NCBI RefSeq assembly: GCF_002858745.1
Contig: NZ_PJRO01000002.1
Location: 485,123-549,122 of the forward strand
DNA length: 64,000 bases
Source: Mesorhizobium loti
GTDB taxonomy: Bacteria; Pseudomonadota; Alphaproteobacteria; Rhizobiales; Rhizobiaceae
Direction: 5' to 3'
The notes beneath the pieces were generated by a model. It was given only the letters and a program-made list of their open reading frames with translations, had not been told where the DNA came from and did not search any database. The translations under genes and the position numbers were made by a program. This document shows, piece by piece, positions 1-9,992 of the stretch (the first letter of the stretch is position 1; each line of letters opens with the position of its first letter).

Positions 1-50
1 ACGGCCTTGCCTGGCATGCGGGTTGGCTGCCATCGGGCCTAAGGGGCGGA

Positions 51-893
51 TTACTCCGGGAAATCGACGCTGAGCGTCGTTTCGGCCCAGCTGTCGAAAT
101 TCTCCCGCAGCGCGTCGAGCCGCTGGCGCGCTATGGTCAGGGCTGCAGCGCCGAGCAGCAGGCGCAGCGGCGGTTCGCTTGCCTCGAATGCCGAGATGAT
201 TGCTGCCGCGGCGCGCACCGGATCACCCGGTTGCCTGCCTGATCCGGTGCGAGTTGCCTCGCGGCGTTTTCCTGCTGTTTCCGCATAGTCGTCGATGACT
301 GTCTTGGATTCGACCATCGAACGCCCTGCCCAATCCGTGCGGAATGCGCCGGGTTCGACGATCGTCACCTTGATGCCGAGTGGCTTGACCTCATGCGAAA
401 GCGATTCCGAAAGTGCTTCGACAGCGAATTTCGAGGCGTGGTAGTAGCCGGTGGCGGCGAAGGCTACGAGGCCGCCGAGCGACGAGACGGTGAAGATATG
501 TCCCCGGCGGCGAGTGCGCATGCCAGGCAAGACACCTTTCGTCACGGCGACGAGACCGAAAACGTTGGTTTCGAACTGGGCGCGGATTTCTCGGTCAGAG
601 CCTTCCTCGATAGCAGCCAGGTAGCCATAGCCTGCGTTGTTGACCAGCACGTCGATCGTGCCGAATTGTGCCTCCGCCGCTGCAACGGCCTGCTCAATGG
701 AGGTCTTGTCGGTGACGTCGAGTTGCAAGGTGAGCGCGCGTTCACCGTGCCTGGAGGCCAAAGCGGCTAGGGCATCGGGGTTGCGTGCGGTAATGGCTGC
801 GCGCCAGCCGCGCTCCAGGACGGCTTCGGCGAGCGCCTTGCCGAGCCCGGAGGACGCGCCGGTGATAAACCATGCGGGAGTGATCGTTGTCAT
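51..893 (-). CDS. SDR family NAD(P)-dependent oxidoreductase
   Basis: Classical short-chain dehydrogenase/reductase of 280 residues. The Rossmann glycine motif TGASSGLGK is at residues 11-19, the NNAG structural motif at 85-88, the catalytic Ser near 138, and YHASK (Tyr151, Lys155) supplies the remaining catalytic residues. The substrate cannot be read from sequence; related proteins act on small alcohols or ketones. The C-terminal third, rich in Ala/Leu/Arg, is the variable substrate-binding part. It ends 158 bp from the left edge of nothing recognisable and is followed on the same strand, upstream, by a small secreted protein and a divergent LysR gene, so that regulator may control both. 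Start is the ATG reading MTTITPAW. Family assignment is firm, function open. Confidence 0.93.
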   Translation of the reverse strand: MTTITPAWFITGASSGLGKALAEAVLERGWRAAITARNPDALAALASRHGERALTLQLDVTDKTSIEQAVAAAEAQFGTIDVLVNNAGYGYLAAIEEGSDREIRAQFETNVFGLVAVTKGVLPGMRTRRRGHIFTVSSLGGLVAFAATGYYHASKFAVEALSESLSHEVKPLGIKVTIVEPGAFRTDWAGRSMVESKTVIDDYAETAGKRREATRTGSGRQPGDPVRAAAAIISAFEASEPPLRLLLGAAALTIARQRLDALRENFDSWAETTLSVDFPE

Positions 894-934
894 GGTGAGT
901 TCCTTCAGCCGGGAGCCGGTCGTCTCTCAGGCAT

Positions 935-1294
935 TCATTGGCGGTGCAGGATCATGCCGCCGTGGTGGAGGGTGTTTTCGTCGACGAAGTCGCCGTCGGT
1001 GGTGAAACCAGTGTCGTCCCAGTATTCGATGTGGTTGCCGGTCACTTCGTAGCGACCCTGATAGGCGCTTTGCCTGTTGCCGCGCGCTTCGTCATAGCGG
1101 CCAGCGGGCAGCAGTTCATGGCGGACCCGGCCGTCATCGGTTACCCACATGCCGACATAGGGATGTTGTGTCATCTGTCGTTCCTCGACCTGGTTGCTTG
1201 GATTGGAGGCGCTTTCCGATGCCTGCGTCGGCGACGCCGAAAGCGTGGCCAGAATCAGGCAGGGCAAGATGTGCCCTTTGCTGTGGACCTTCAT
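935..1294 (-). CDS. Small secreted Atu4866-like protein
   Basis: Protein of about 119 residues starting MKVHSKGH. Residues 1 to about 26 form a Sec signal peptide (basic start, hydrophobic core LPCLILATLSA, Ala-rich cleavage region). The mature part contains HPYVGMWVTDDGRVRHELLP and RYDEARGNRQSAYQGRYEV, which resembles the small Atu4866-type beta-barrel domain seen in rhizobia, often beside SDR enzymes or LysR regulators. I chose the ATG at 1294 because the signal peptide begins there; an upstream GTG/ATG at 1324 would add ten non-hydrophobic residues. It shares strand and likely promoter with the SDR gene 41 bp downstream. Biochemical role unknown; family recognition is from memory. Confidence 0.75.
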   Translation of the reverse strand: MKVHSKGHILPCLILATLSASPTQASESASNPSNQVEERQMTQHPYVGMWVTDDGRVRHELLPAGRYDEARGNRQSAYQGRYEVTGNHIEYWDDTGFTTDGDFVDENTLHHGGMILHRQ

Positions 1295-1405
1295 TGTTCG
1301 ATCTCCGATGCAGCCTTGCGTCATGCAGCTTCACGCATGTCCTGGCTGGCACGGGGGAACATAAGGTCGTCGATTGGCGAGATCGACTTGCCAGTTGGAA
1401 ATGGC

Positions 1406-1426
1406 TTGGTTAGTTGTTTTAACCAA
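1406..1426. promoter_or_regulatory. Palindromic LysR-type operator at the lysR start
   Basis: Perfect inverted repeat TTGGTTA-N7-TAACCAA. Its right arm ends on the A of the downstream LysR ATG. LysR-type proteins bind interrupted dyads of this shape (T-N11-A core), usually in the gap between regulator and divergent target, so this is a good candidate site for the adjacent regulator, acting on itself and on the divergent secreted-protein/SDR genes. Confidence 0.6.
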
Positions 1427-2328
1427 TGGCGGACGATTTCGAAGGCATTTCGGTGTTCCTGGCCGTGGCGGAAGCGCGCAATTTTCGCCTTGCGGGCGAG
1501 CGTCTTGGCGTTACCCGCTCAGCCGTAAGCCAGGCATTGCAACGGCTCGAGGACCGGATCGGCACCGCACTGGTGCAGCGGACCACGCGCAGCGTCAGCC
1601 TGACAGAGGCCGGCGAGATGTTCTACGACATGGTCAGACCATCGGCGCAGGACATAACTGAGGCTGTGCAGGCCGTTCGCGAAACGCAGACGCGTCCCTC
1701 CGGTCTGCTGAAGATCGCGGTGTCGTCGATTGCCGAACGTTTCATTTCCGGGCCCTTGCTTGCCGGTTTTATTGCGGCCTTCGCGGAGGTGAAACTGGAT
1801 ATCACCATCACAGATGATGAGTTCGATATTGTCGGCGAAGGCTACGATGCCGGCGTCAGATTGGGCGAGGTGATCGAACAGGATATGGTCGCCGTACCGG
1901 TTTCGTTGGAGCAGCGGCAATGCGCCGTCGCTTCGCCCGGCTATCTCTCCCGACATGGCATGCCGCTTCATCCGCGAGACCTGACAAATCATGTCTGCAT
2001 CGGCTGGCGGCCGCGACCGGACACGGCGCCATACCGCTGGGAGTTCACAGAAAGCGGCCGTGATTTCGAGCTGGCGGTCGATCCGGCGATGACGACCAAC
2101 GATATGGGCATGATGATCCGCATGGCTTGCGCCGGTGCGGGCATCACCTTTGGCATGGCCGAGACCTTCGAACCCTACTTCGCACGGAACGAGCTGGTAC
2201 CTCTTCTGGAAGACTATGGCCCGCCCTTTGCTGGTTTCTATCTCTATTTCCCAAAGCGTCACCGCCAGCCGCTGAAACTGCGGGCGCTCGTGGACCATGT
2301 TCGCACTTTTCGGAGAGACGATGCTTAG
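1426..2328 (+). CDS. LysR family transcriptional regulator
   Basis: LysR-type regulator of 300 residues, the usual family length. Residues 1-60 hold the winged helix-turn-helix (FRLAGERLGVTRSAVSQALQ, then RLEDRIGTALVQRTTRSVSLTEAG), followed by a periplasmic-binding-protein-like effector domain. Sequence style (MADDFEGISVFLAVAEARNF) is that of the large subgroup that controls adjacent SDR or efflux genes. It is divergent from the small secreted protein and SDR. A perfect TTGGTTA-N7-TAACCAA dyad abuts its start codon and suggests autoregulation. Effector unknown. Confidence 0.92.
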   Translation: MADDFEGISVFLAVAEARNFRLAGERLGVTRSAVSQALQRLEDRIGTALVQRTTRSVSLTEAGEMFYDMVRPSAQDITEAVQAVRETQTRPSGLLKIAVSSIAERFISGPLLAGFIAAFAEVKLDITITDDEFDIVGEGYDAGVRLGEVIEQDMVAVPVSLEQRQCAVASPGYLSRHGMPLHPRDLTNHVCIGWRPRPDTAPYRWEFTESGRDFELAVDPAMTTNDMGMMIRMACAGAGITFGMAETFEPYFARNELVPLLEDYGPPFAGFYLYFPKRHRQPLKLRALVDHVRTFRRDDA

Positions 2329-2510
2329 GGGGCAGCCGCGTAGCGAGCGAGGTTGCGCGTTGAAAATTTGAATCACGATCCTGGTCCAAGCCGTTGGCCA
2401 GACAAAGAAAATACACTTCGAGCCTGAGTCTCCCCAGGGAGAAAAGTTGGTGCCGTTGTTGCCGGCGCTTTCCTCATCATGCCAAACGGTCTAGGTCGGA
2501 CCGGTCACTC

Positions 2511-4199
2511 TTGGAGAAACGCTTGGCCGTCGCGACCCTGATCCTGCTGCTTCTGGTGCTGGTCGCCGCATCCGGTGTGCTGGTGCGCTTCCTGCCATTG
2601 CCTTTACCGATCATCCAGATCGGGCTGGGTGTCCTGCTGGCATGGCCGATCGACGGACTGCGCGTCGAACTCGAGCCAGAACTGTTCCTTCTGGTCTTTG
2701 TGCCGCCGCTTCTGTTCATCGACGGCATCATGTTGCCGAAACGCGAATTCTCCGAATTGGCACCGCGTATCTTCGGTCTGGCTTTCGGGCTCGTCTTCTT
2801 CACGGTCGTGGTTTTCGGCTACGCGCTGAACTGGCTGTTGCCGCAGGTGCCACTGCCGGTCGCTTTCGCGCTAGCCGCTGTGCTGTCGCCGACGGACGCC
2901 GTCGCTGTGTCCTCCATTGTCGGACGTGATCTCGTTCCGGCCCGCATCCGCCACATCCTTGAAGGTGAGTCACTGCTCAACGATGCATCCGGCCTCGTCG
3001 TGCTGCGGTTTGCGGTCGCCGCAGCACTCACCGGCCAATTTTCGCTGGGCGAGACGGCCTTGACCTTTGTTCTGGTCGCGGCTGGCGGCGCGCTGGTCGG
3101 ATTTGCCACGCTATGGGCGACGGCCAAGGTCTTGCGCATCGTCGCGAAGATCGGTGACGTACGGCCCGAGGTACAGGTGGTCATTCTGATCCTGTTGCCG
3201 TTCGCTGCTTATCTGCTGGCCGAAAAATTCCATTTCTCCGGCATCCTGGCGGCGGTGACGGCTGGCCTTTATCTCAGTCGCGCGGGTCTGTTCGGTGTGC
3301 TCAGCGTTCCTGCGCGCATGCAGAATGCAGCGCTGATCGAGATGCTGTCGTTTACTTTTAACGGCGTCATCTTCCTGCTGCTCGGCCTGCAACTGCCGAC
3401 AATCATCCGCAACGTGCCACCCGAACTGTCGCTCTACGGCACGTTCTGGGAGCCGGTGCTGGCGGTGGTCACATTGACCTTGATCTTGCTTGCCATCCGC
3501 TTCGCTTGGATATGGTTTGGTTCGGCCGCGCGCGGTGCCATAGCGCGCTGGCGTGGCCATGACACGCTCAGGCTCACCACGCGGCTCAAAGTGGTCATGA
3601 CGTTGGCCGGCGTGCGCGGCGCGATCACGCTCGCCGGTATTCTGTCGCTCCCGCTCGTCATCTCCGTGAACGGCCCGCCATTTCCGGCGCGCGATCTGGT
3701 CATTTTCATCGCTGCCGGCGTCATCATCTGCTCGCTGCTGCTGGCCAGCGTGGCGCTGCCAGCGGTGGCGCGCGGCATTCCGCTGGATGAAGAGGACATG
3801 AGCGTCAACGAAGAGCGTCTGGCGCGCCAGGTCGCGGCGGAGGCGGCGATCGTCCGCATCGAACAGATGGTCGACGAGGTGCGTGACGATCCAGCGCGTT
3901 ATGAAGCGCGGCTGGCCGCGGCCCAGCAGATCATCCCTTCATACAGGCAGCGAATTGTCGGTGAAGCCGACGACACGAAACCCGGCGACATGCAAAACGC
4001 TCTGGAGGCGATGATCGATGCCGCGCTCGATGCCGAACGTGGCGCGCTGCTCAAGCTCCTGAAAGCACGCAAAATCAATGACGATACCATGCGCGCGGTC
4101 ATGGGCGAGGTGACACTCGGTCAGGCCTTGAGCGCCCGGAAACGGGCGGCGCCTGCAAAGTCAAACAAACGGCCGAAGAAAGCGGGCGCCAGGAAGTAA
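2511..4199 (+). CDS. Na+/H+ antiporter, CPA1 (NhaP-like) family
   Basis: Monovalent cation/proton antiporter of the inner membrane. About twelve hydrophobic segments span roughly residues 5-430. The motifs PTDAVAVSSIVGRD and EGESLLNDASGLVVLRFAVA carry the ion-binding Asp/Asn and the conserved FNDGxG-equivalent of CPA1 exchangers, and GVRGAITLAG is the late conserved helix. A soluble C-terminal tail of about 130 residues, charged and helical, ends in a Lys-rich stretch, typical of NhaP/YjcE-type proteins where it tunes pH or ion sensing. The reading frame is open back to an ATG at 2394, but that extension is Arg/Ser/Cys-rich and unlike the family, so I prefer the TTG at 2511 immediately before the first membrane segment. 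No partner genes are evident. Confidence 0.87.
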   Translation: MEKRLAVATLILLLLVLVAASGVLVRFLPLPLPIIQIGLGVLLAWPIDGLRVELEPELFLLVFVPPLLFIDGIMLPKREFSELAPRIFGLAFGLVFFTVVVFGYALNWLLPQVPLPVAFALAAVLSPTDAVAVSSIVGRDLVPARIRHILEGESLLNDASGLVVLRFAVAAALTGQFSLGETALTFVLVAAGGALVGFATLWATAKVLRIVAKIGDVRPEVQVVILILLPFAAYLLAEKFHFSGILAAVTAGLYLSRAGLFGVLSVPARMQNAALIEMLSFTFNGVIFLLLGLQLPTIIRNVPPELSLYGTFWEPVLAVVTLTLILLAIRFAWIWFGSAARGAIARWRGHDTLRLTTRLKVVMTLAGVRGAITLAGILSLPLVISVNGPPFPARDLVIFIAAGVIICSLLLASVALPAVARGIPLDEEDMSVNEERLARQVAAEAAIVRIEQMVDEVRDDPARYEARLAAAQQIIPSYRQRIVGEADDTKPGDMQNALEAMIDAALDAERGALLKLLKARKINDDTMRAVMGEVTLGQALSARKRAAPAKSNKRPKKAGARK

Positions 4200-4220
4200 C
4201 GGCGCCCGGCCACTTCTGTT

Positions 4221-5750
4221 TCAGTTCTCGTCCCGGGACACGGTTGCAAAGAAATTCTCCGGGCCGTCCACTTCGATCAGCTTGCGATTTTCGATCTGCC
4301 AGAAGCGGTTGCCGACCGTGCGCACGAAACTGCGGTCGTGCGAGACGAGCAGGCAGCTCGCCTCGTGCGCCATCAGTTCGGTTTCCAGCGCCTCCTGGCC
4401 CTCGATGTCGAGATGGTTGGTCGGTTCATCGAGCAGATAGAAGTTGGGGTTGGTGAGCCTCAGCACCAGCATGGCCAGCCTGGCTTTCTGCCCGCCGGAG
4501 AGCCGGCCAATCGGTCGCTCCTGCATGTCGATGCCGATGCCTGCACCCGCCAGCAACGATCGGAGCCGCTGATCACCGAATTCGAAGCGGCGACCAATCG
4601 CAGCCATGGGCGTGTCGGTATTGCCGAGGTCCGCCAGCGCCTGGTCGACGTGGCCAAGCGCCAGCGATGGCGTGGCGCGGATGCCGGATTGGCCAACATC
4701 AATCCCCGCAATCGCGTCACGCAACATGCCGACCAGCCGTGACTTGCCCGAGCCATTGCGACCGAGCAGTACGATGCGATCGCCCTGGCAGATCCAGCGC
4801 TTGCCGGTTTTGAACAACAGCGTTCCGTCCGGCGTTCTCACTTCGGCATCGTCCAATGTCACCAGTTGCCTGGCATGGGTGCCTCGATTGGAAAGCCGGA
4901 TGGCGCCCGCCGAACGCTCCTGGTGGGCCGGGCGTGCAGCGTCTTCCAGCCGATCAGCACGATCCTTCAGCTGCTTGGTCTTGACGACCAGAAGATCACT
5001 GCCGGAATTGATGCCGATGTTGTTCAATTTGGCTGCTTGCCGGCGCAATTGCTGCGCCGCCTTGATGTCCCGCTGGTATTGCCGCTCCTGCGAGGCGTCG
5101 ATCTCGTCCAGCGCTACCCGTGCCCTCGAATAGGGCAAGGCGAAGGTCTGGCTTTGGTCTGCGCGCAGGAAGAGCGTGCGATTGGTAACGGCGTCAAGGA
5201 AGGCGCGGTCGTGGCTGGCCACCATCAGCGGGATGCTCTGCGGCAAGCTTTTCAGCCAGTCTTCCAGCCAGCGGATCCGGGCGAGGTCGAGATGGTTGGT
5301 CGGTTCGTCGAGCAGCAAAGCGTCGGGATCGTTGACCCATATGCGCGCCAGCAAGGCGAGCCGCTGCCAGCCGCCGCTCAGCGCGCCGAGCGGGCGCCCG
5401 CGCAATTCCTCGGGCACCTCGAAGGTCTCCAGCACCACATCGGCACGCCAGCTTTCGCTTTCCGCTTGTTCTGGCGGCAAGGCTTGCCGCACCGCCTCAT
5501 GGAAGGGCAGGGCGAGCAGTGCGGGCGCCATATCCTGTTCGACATGGCCGATGGTGAGGCCGCGCGCCTTGGTGATGTCGCCATCCGTCGGTTCAAATGC
5601 GCCGGCGATGGCGCGCAGCAGCGTCGACTTGCCTCTGCCGTTGGCGGCGACGATGCCGATACGGTCACCGGCTTCCACGGAGAGATCGAGATTGGAAAAC
5701 AGGCGTGCGCCAAGCGTGACGCCGAGTGCCTTGAGATTGATCAGTGCCAT
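4221..5750 (-). CDS. ABC-F family ATPase (two ATP-binding domains, no membrane domain)
   Basis: Soluble twin-cassette ATPase of 509 residues. The first cassette has a Walker A-like GIVAANGRGKSTLLRAIAG, signature LSGGWQRLALLARIW and Walker B LLLDEPTNHLD; the second has VLLGRNGSGKSRLVGM, LSGGQKARLAMLVLRL and a second YLLDEPTNHLD. There is no transmembrane region, which defines ABC-F. Family members bind the ribosomal E site and act in translation rescue or ribosome-targeting antibiotic protection; which applies here cannot be told. The interdomain linker contains a charged, coiled-coil-like stretch (QRDIKAAQQLRRQAAKL). A 10-bp perfect hairpin and a 15-bp tandem repeat lie about 185-260 bp upstream. 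Confidence 0.93.
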   Translation of the reverse strand: MALINLKALGVTLGARLFSNLDLSVEAGDRIGIVAANGRGKSTLLRAIAGAFEPTDGDITKARGLTIGHVEQDMAPALLALPFHEAVRQALPPEQAESESWRADVVLETFEVPEELRGRPLGALSGGWQRLALLARIWVNDPDALLLDEPTNHLDLARIRWLEDWLKSLPQSIPLMVASHDRAFLDAVTNRTLFLRADQSQTFALPYSRARVALDEIDASQERQYQRDIKAAQQLRRQAAKLNNIGINSGSDLLVVKTKQLKDRADRLEDAARPAHQERSAGAIRLSNRGTHARQLVTLDDAEVRTPDGTLLFKTGKRWICQGDRIVLLGRNGSGKSRLVGMLRDAIAGIDVGQSGIRATPSLALGHVDQALADLGNTDTPMAAIGRRFEFGDQRLRSLLAGAGIGIDMQERPIGRLSGGQKARLAMLVLRLTNPNFYLLDEPTNHLDIEGQEALETELMAHEASCLLVSHDRSFVRTVGNRFWQIENRKLIEVDGPENFFATVSRDEN

Positions 5751-5934
5751 TGTTGTTCTCTGGTCTGTCGCGAGCCTCGCCGGTGGCCGGGCATGTTCGA
5801 TGCCTGGCGGATTGTACCGGAGATGCGTTGGCTCGTTGTTGCAACGATGAGCGGACAGCCCGGTATTTGGCCGGTGTCGCGCTACCCCTTGGGGCAGACC
5901 AGAAAGATGCTTGAGTGCGATCGTCTCGTGGTCA

Positions 5935-5958
5935 GCCCTGCAAACGCATTTGCAGGGC
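5935..5958. repeat. Perfect 10-bp inverted repeat with CGCA loop
   Basis: GCCCTGCAAA-CGCA-TTTGCAGGGC lies in the 345-bp gap (5751-6095) between the ABC-F gene and the reductase gene. There is no U-tract on either side, so it is not a standard terminator. It could be an operator or part of a leader RNA of the ABC-F gene. Nothing else in the gap looks coding. Confidence 0.6.
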
Positions 5959-5981
5959 CTGGATCGGGCCGCATGTACGAT

Positions 5982-6011
5982 GGTGATTAAATCTGAGGTG
6001 ATTAAATCTGG
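5982..6011. repeat. Two tandem copies of a 15-bp unit
   Basis: The unit GGTGATTAAATCTGA is followed directly by GGTGATTAAATCTGG, differing only at the last base. It sits near the 3' end of the convergent-side gap before the reductase gene. A recent slippage duplication is the simplest reading. Confidence 0.7.
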
Positions 6012-6095
6012 TCACACAGCCCTCCTTTCTTTTTCGACGGTTGCGAGGCCTAGATAAACGCGGCCGTGCATCGATGCAAGCCGGTCGCTGGTGGA

Positions 6096-6641
6096 TCAAG
6101 CCGCAGCATAGCGCAAAAGTACGACATCCTGTGGCAGGATTTGCTGTCCGAGAAATCGGAGGTTTGGCGTCTTGTCGGCGAAGAACGGCTTGCCACCGCC
6201 AAGCACAACAGGGTGGATGTAGAGATGGTACTCGTCAATCAGACCCAGTCCGTCCAGGTTAGCGGCGAGTTCTGCACCACCCACATCGATCACGCCGTCT
6301 GTTTCGGACTTCAGGCTCTTCAACGTCCCGACGACATCCTTGCTAACCAGCGTTGCGTTGGGACCGACTTCGCGCAGTGTCGTGGAACAGACGAGTTTGG
6401 GTGTCGCGCGCCATAGTGGTGCGAATTCTCGCGCCTCGTCGGGCCAATCCGCCTGATCCTCTTCCCAGTAGCGCATCACCTCGTAGAGCTTACGGCCGCA
6501 GACACTGATTCTGGTGTCCTGCATCAACCGGTTGAAATATCGATGCAGCGGCGCTTCCGGCACCGGCAGTTGCGGACCGCCTTCCAGTCCGGTGATGTAG
6601 CCGTCCAGAGACGCCAGCATGCCGAAGATCATCGTGGCCAT
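6096..6641 (-). CDS. RibD C-terminal / dihydrofolate reductase-like protein
   Basis: Protein of 181 residues beginning MATMIFGMLASLDGYITG, the characteristic opening of RibD-C (DHFR-fold) proteins. Further family motifs are GRKLYEVMRYWEE, the central PKLVCSTTL strand, DVGGAELAANL, and the C-terminal EYHLYIHPVVLGGGKPFF. Such proteins bind NADPH and reduce pterin- or pyrimidine-like substrates, but most, including this one, have no assigned reaction. Start is the ATG at 6641, which is preceded by an excellent Shine-Dalgarno GGAGGAAACC; longer in-frame readings upstream would cross the divergent glyA promoter. It stands alone, divergent from glyA. Confidence 0.88.
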   Translation of the reverse strand: MATMIFGMLASLDGYITGLEGGPQLPVPEAPLHRYFNRLMQDTRISVCGRKLYEVMRYWEEDQADWPDEAREFAPLWRATPKLVCSTTLREVGPNATLVSKDVVGTLKSLKSETDGVIDVGGAELAANLDGLGLIDEYHLYIHPVVLGGGKPFFADKTPNLRFLGQQILPQDVVLLRYAAA

Positions 6642-6850
6642 GGTTTCCTCCAACCTGATTGCATTTTGCAATCGGATTGGAGGATTCGCAAGAGAACCCA
6701 TCGCTCTTTGACCTGCCTGGTTTTGCTCGGCCTTGTGGTTCAAGAAAACGGCGCGATCCGGCCAGAGGATTTCGCAGCGTAAACGTGGCAGGGCCCGGAC
6801 AACTGTGTTAATGGCGCCATGTCTTTTCCGACAGTGAGGATCCCAAGTCC

Positions 6851-8164
<1,314 letters not shown>

Positions 8165-8177
8165 GCGCTGATCTAGA

Positions 8178-8218
8178 GAAAGCCCGCCGGATATCCCCGA
8201 AGGGACCCGGCGGGTTTT
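8178..8218 (+). terminator. Rho-independent terminator after glyA
   Basis: A GC-rich stem, GCCCGCCGG pairing with CCGGCGGGT, closes over a 16-nt loop and is followed by TTTT and flanked by AAA on the 5' side. It starts about 14 bp after the glyA stop. Confidence 0.85.
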
Positions 8219-8351
8219 GCTTTTCCGCAGACGGATCTGCCGAAGGTCCCGGCGGATCGCAAATTCGACAAAAGATCGGAAATCCCAATCCGGCCTTTCA
8301 TTTTGCACATTCATCGCGACAATGGCGCGCAATTCGTTCGGAGGATTCTGT

Positions 8352-9857
8352 ATGCGCCCTAACAGGCTGTCCCTCATTCTGTTTTCCGCCTTCGCAGCGC
8401 TGACGCTCGCATTCGGGCCGGCCAGCTCGTTGGCGCAGGAGAATGCGCAGCAGCCGCCGGCAAAAAGCGAACCGGGCCTTTCCGATGTGCTGACCGACCT
8501 GCTGCACGGCGTCGAAGGTGAAAACCCGACCGCCGGCCCAGACAAGCGCGTGCCGTTCGGTCGCGAGGAGGTGCAGCTCTCCTTTGCACCGCTGGTCAAG
8601 CAGACCGCGCCGGCCGTGGTCAACGTCTATGCCTCGCAGACCGCAAAGGTGCGCTCGCCTTTCGACGGGGACCCGTTCTTTGAGGAGTTTTTCGGCCGTT
8701 CGGTGCCGCGCGCGCAGTCCTCGCTGGGCTCCGGCGTTCTGGTCGACCCCAGCGGTATCGTTGTCACCAATTTCCACGTCATCAAGAACGCCGATGAGGT
8801 CAAGGTCGCCACATCGGACGGGCGCGAATTCACCTCTAAGGTGATGTTGAAGGATGAAACGCTTGACCTTGCGGTCCTGAAGATTACCGCCGACAAACCG
8901 TTCCCGGTTATCCCGATTGGCGATTCCGACGTGCTCGAGGTCGGTGACCTCGTGCTCGCGATAGGCAACCCGTTCGGTGTCGGCCAGACCACGACCTCCG
9001 GCATCGTTTCGGCGCTTGCCCGCAGCCATATCGGTATCTCTGATTCCGGCTATTTCATCCAGACTGACGCTGCCATCAATCCCGGCAATTCGGGCGGCGC
9101 GCTGATCAACATGGGCGGCCAGCTCGTCGGCATCAACACCGCCATCTACAGCCGCAGCGGCGGCTCGATCGGCATCGGTTTTGCCATTCCCGCCAATATG
9201 GTCCGTGCCTTCGCAGAAGCCGCCAAGGCTGGTAGCGATTTCTTCGAGCGCCCCTATATCGGCGCCGAATTCGAGGCGGTGACGCCGCAGATCGCTGAAT
9301 CGCTTGGCATGGAGAAGGTGGGTGGCGCACTGGTCTCTTCCGTTGCCGATGGTGGCCCGGCCGCCAAGGCCGGCCTGAAGCCCGGCGATGTCGTCCAGAC
9401 GCTGAATGGCGCGGTGGTGGAAGGTATCGAAGCGCTCGACTACCGCATGGCGACGCTGACGATCGGGTCGAACGCCACGTTCGGCATTCTCACCAAGGGC
9501 CAGCAGCAGCAGGTCGCGATCGCGCTCGAACGCGCGCCGGAAGGCCTCACCACAACGCAGATCCTGCTGCGTGGCCGCAGCCCCTTCGCAGGCGCCCGCG
9601 TTGCGGAACTCTCGCCACGTCTCGCACAGAAGCTCGGCCTGCGCAGCGACGCCAAGGGTGTCGTTCTCGTCGACGTCGCCAGCGCTTCGCCGGCATCCGA
9701 TTTCGGCTTCCAGCCCGGCGACATCGTGCGTGAGGTGAACGGCATTACCATCGATTCCGCCAAGCGCCTCGAAGAGGCTGCGCTGCAAAGCACGCGCTGG
9801 TGGCGCTTTACGGTGGAGCGGGGTGGGCAGACACTGCGCCAGGTCCTACGTTATTAG
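8352..9857 (+). CDS. Do/DegP-like periplasmic serine endoprotease with PDZ domains
   Basis: HtrA-family trypsin-like protease of 501 residues for periplasmic protein quality control. Residues 1-28 form a Sec signal peptide ending ASSLAQ. The catalytic triad is visible: His142 in TNFHVIKNADEV, Asp172 in DETLDLAVLKI and Ser247 in NPGNSGGALIN. Two PDZ domains follow: PYIGAEFEAVTPQIAESLG onward, then RVAELSPRLAQKLGL onward. Start is the ATG at 8352 behind a GAGG ribosome site and matching the signal peptide; upstream in-frame codons would overlap the glyA terminator. In this group the gene commonly precedes rarA, as here, although an intergenic palindrome separates them. Confidence 0.95.
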   Translation: MRPNRLSLILFSAFAALTLAFGPASSLAQENAQQPPAKSEPGLSDVLTDLLHGVEGENPTAGPDKRVPFGREEVQLSFAPLVKQTAPAVVNVYASQTAKVRSPFDGDPFFEEFFGRSVPRAQSSLGSGVLVDPSGIVVTNFHVIKNADEVKVATSDGREFTSKVMLKDETLDLAVLKITADKPFPVIPIGDSDVLEVGDLVLAIGNPFGVGQTTTSGIVSALARSHIGISDSGYFIQTDAAINPGNSGGALINMGGQLVGINTAIYSRSGGSIGIGFAIPANMVRAFAEAAKAGSDFFERPYIGAEFEAVTPQIAESLGMEKVGGALVSSVADGGPAAKAGLKPGDVVQTLNGAVVEGIEALDYRMATLTIGSNATFGILTKGQQQQVAIALERAPEGLTTTQILLRGRSPFAGARVAELSPRLAQKLGLRSDAKGVVLVDVASASPASDFGFQPGDIVREVNGITIDSAKRLEEAALQSTRWWRFTVERGGQTLRQVLRY

Positions 9858-9865
9858 GTCCCAAC

Positions 9866-9960
9866 CTGGAGCGTTTCCGCATTGGCGGAGACGCTCTGAC
9901 TCTTTGTTTTTACGCAATTCCGGACGCAAAGCCGCTGCGCACTTTTTGCTGGAATTGCTT
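9866..9960 (+). repeat. RIME-like intergenic repeat, copy 1
   Basis: Begins GGAGCGTTTCCGC, with a GC-rich hairpin arm GCGGAGACGCTC, then CTCTTTGTTTTTACGCAATTCCGGACG and ends GCTGGAATTGC. The same module order is seen at about 20221-20323 and, inverted, at 32967-33069. These match the rhizobial intergenic mosaic element type from memory. It lies between the protease gene and rarA. Confidence 0.75.
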
Positions 9961-9992
9961 GAGGAGCGTGGAAACACGCCTGGCGCTGCCCC

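Noticed and set aside
2394..2510. N-terminal extension of the Na+/H+ antiporter
   Set aside because: Arg/Ser/Cys-rich and unlike the family; the membrane domain begins just after the TTG at 2511.
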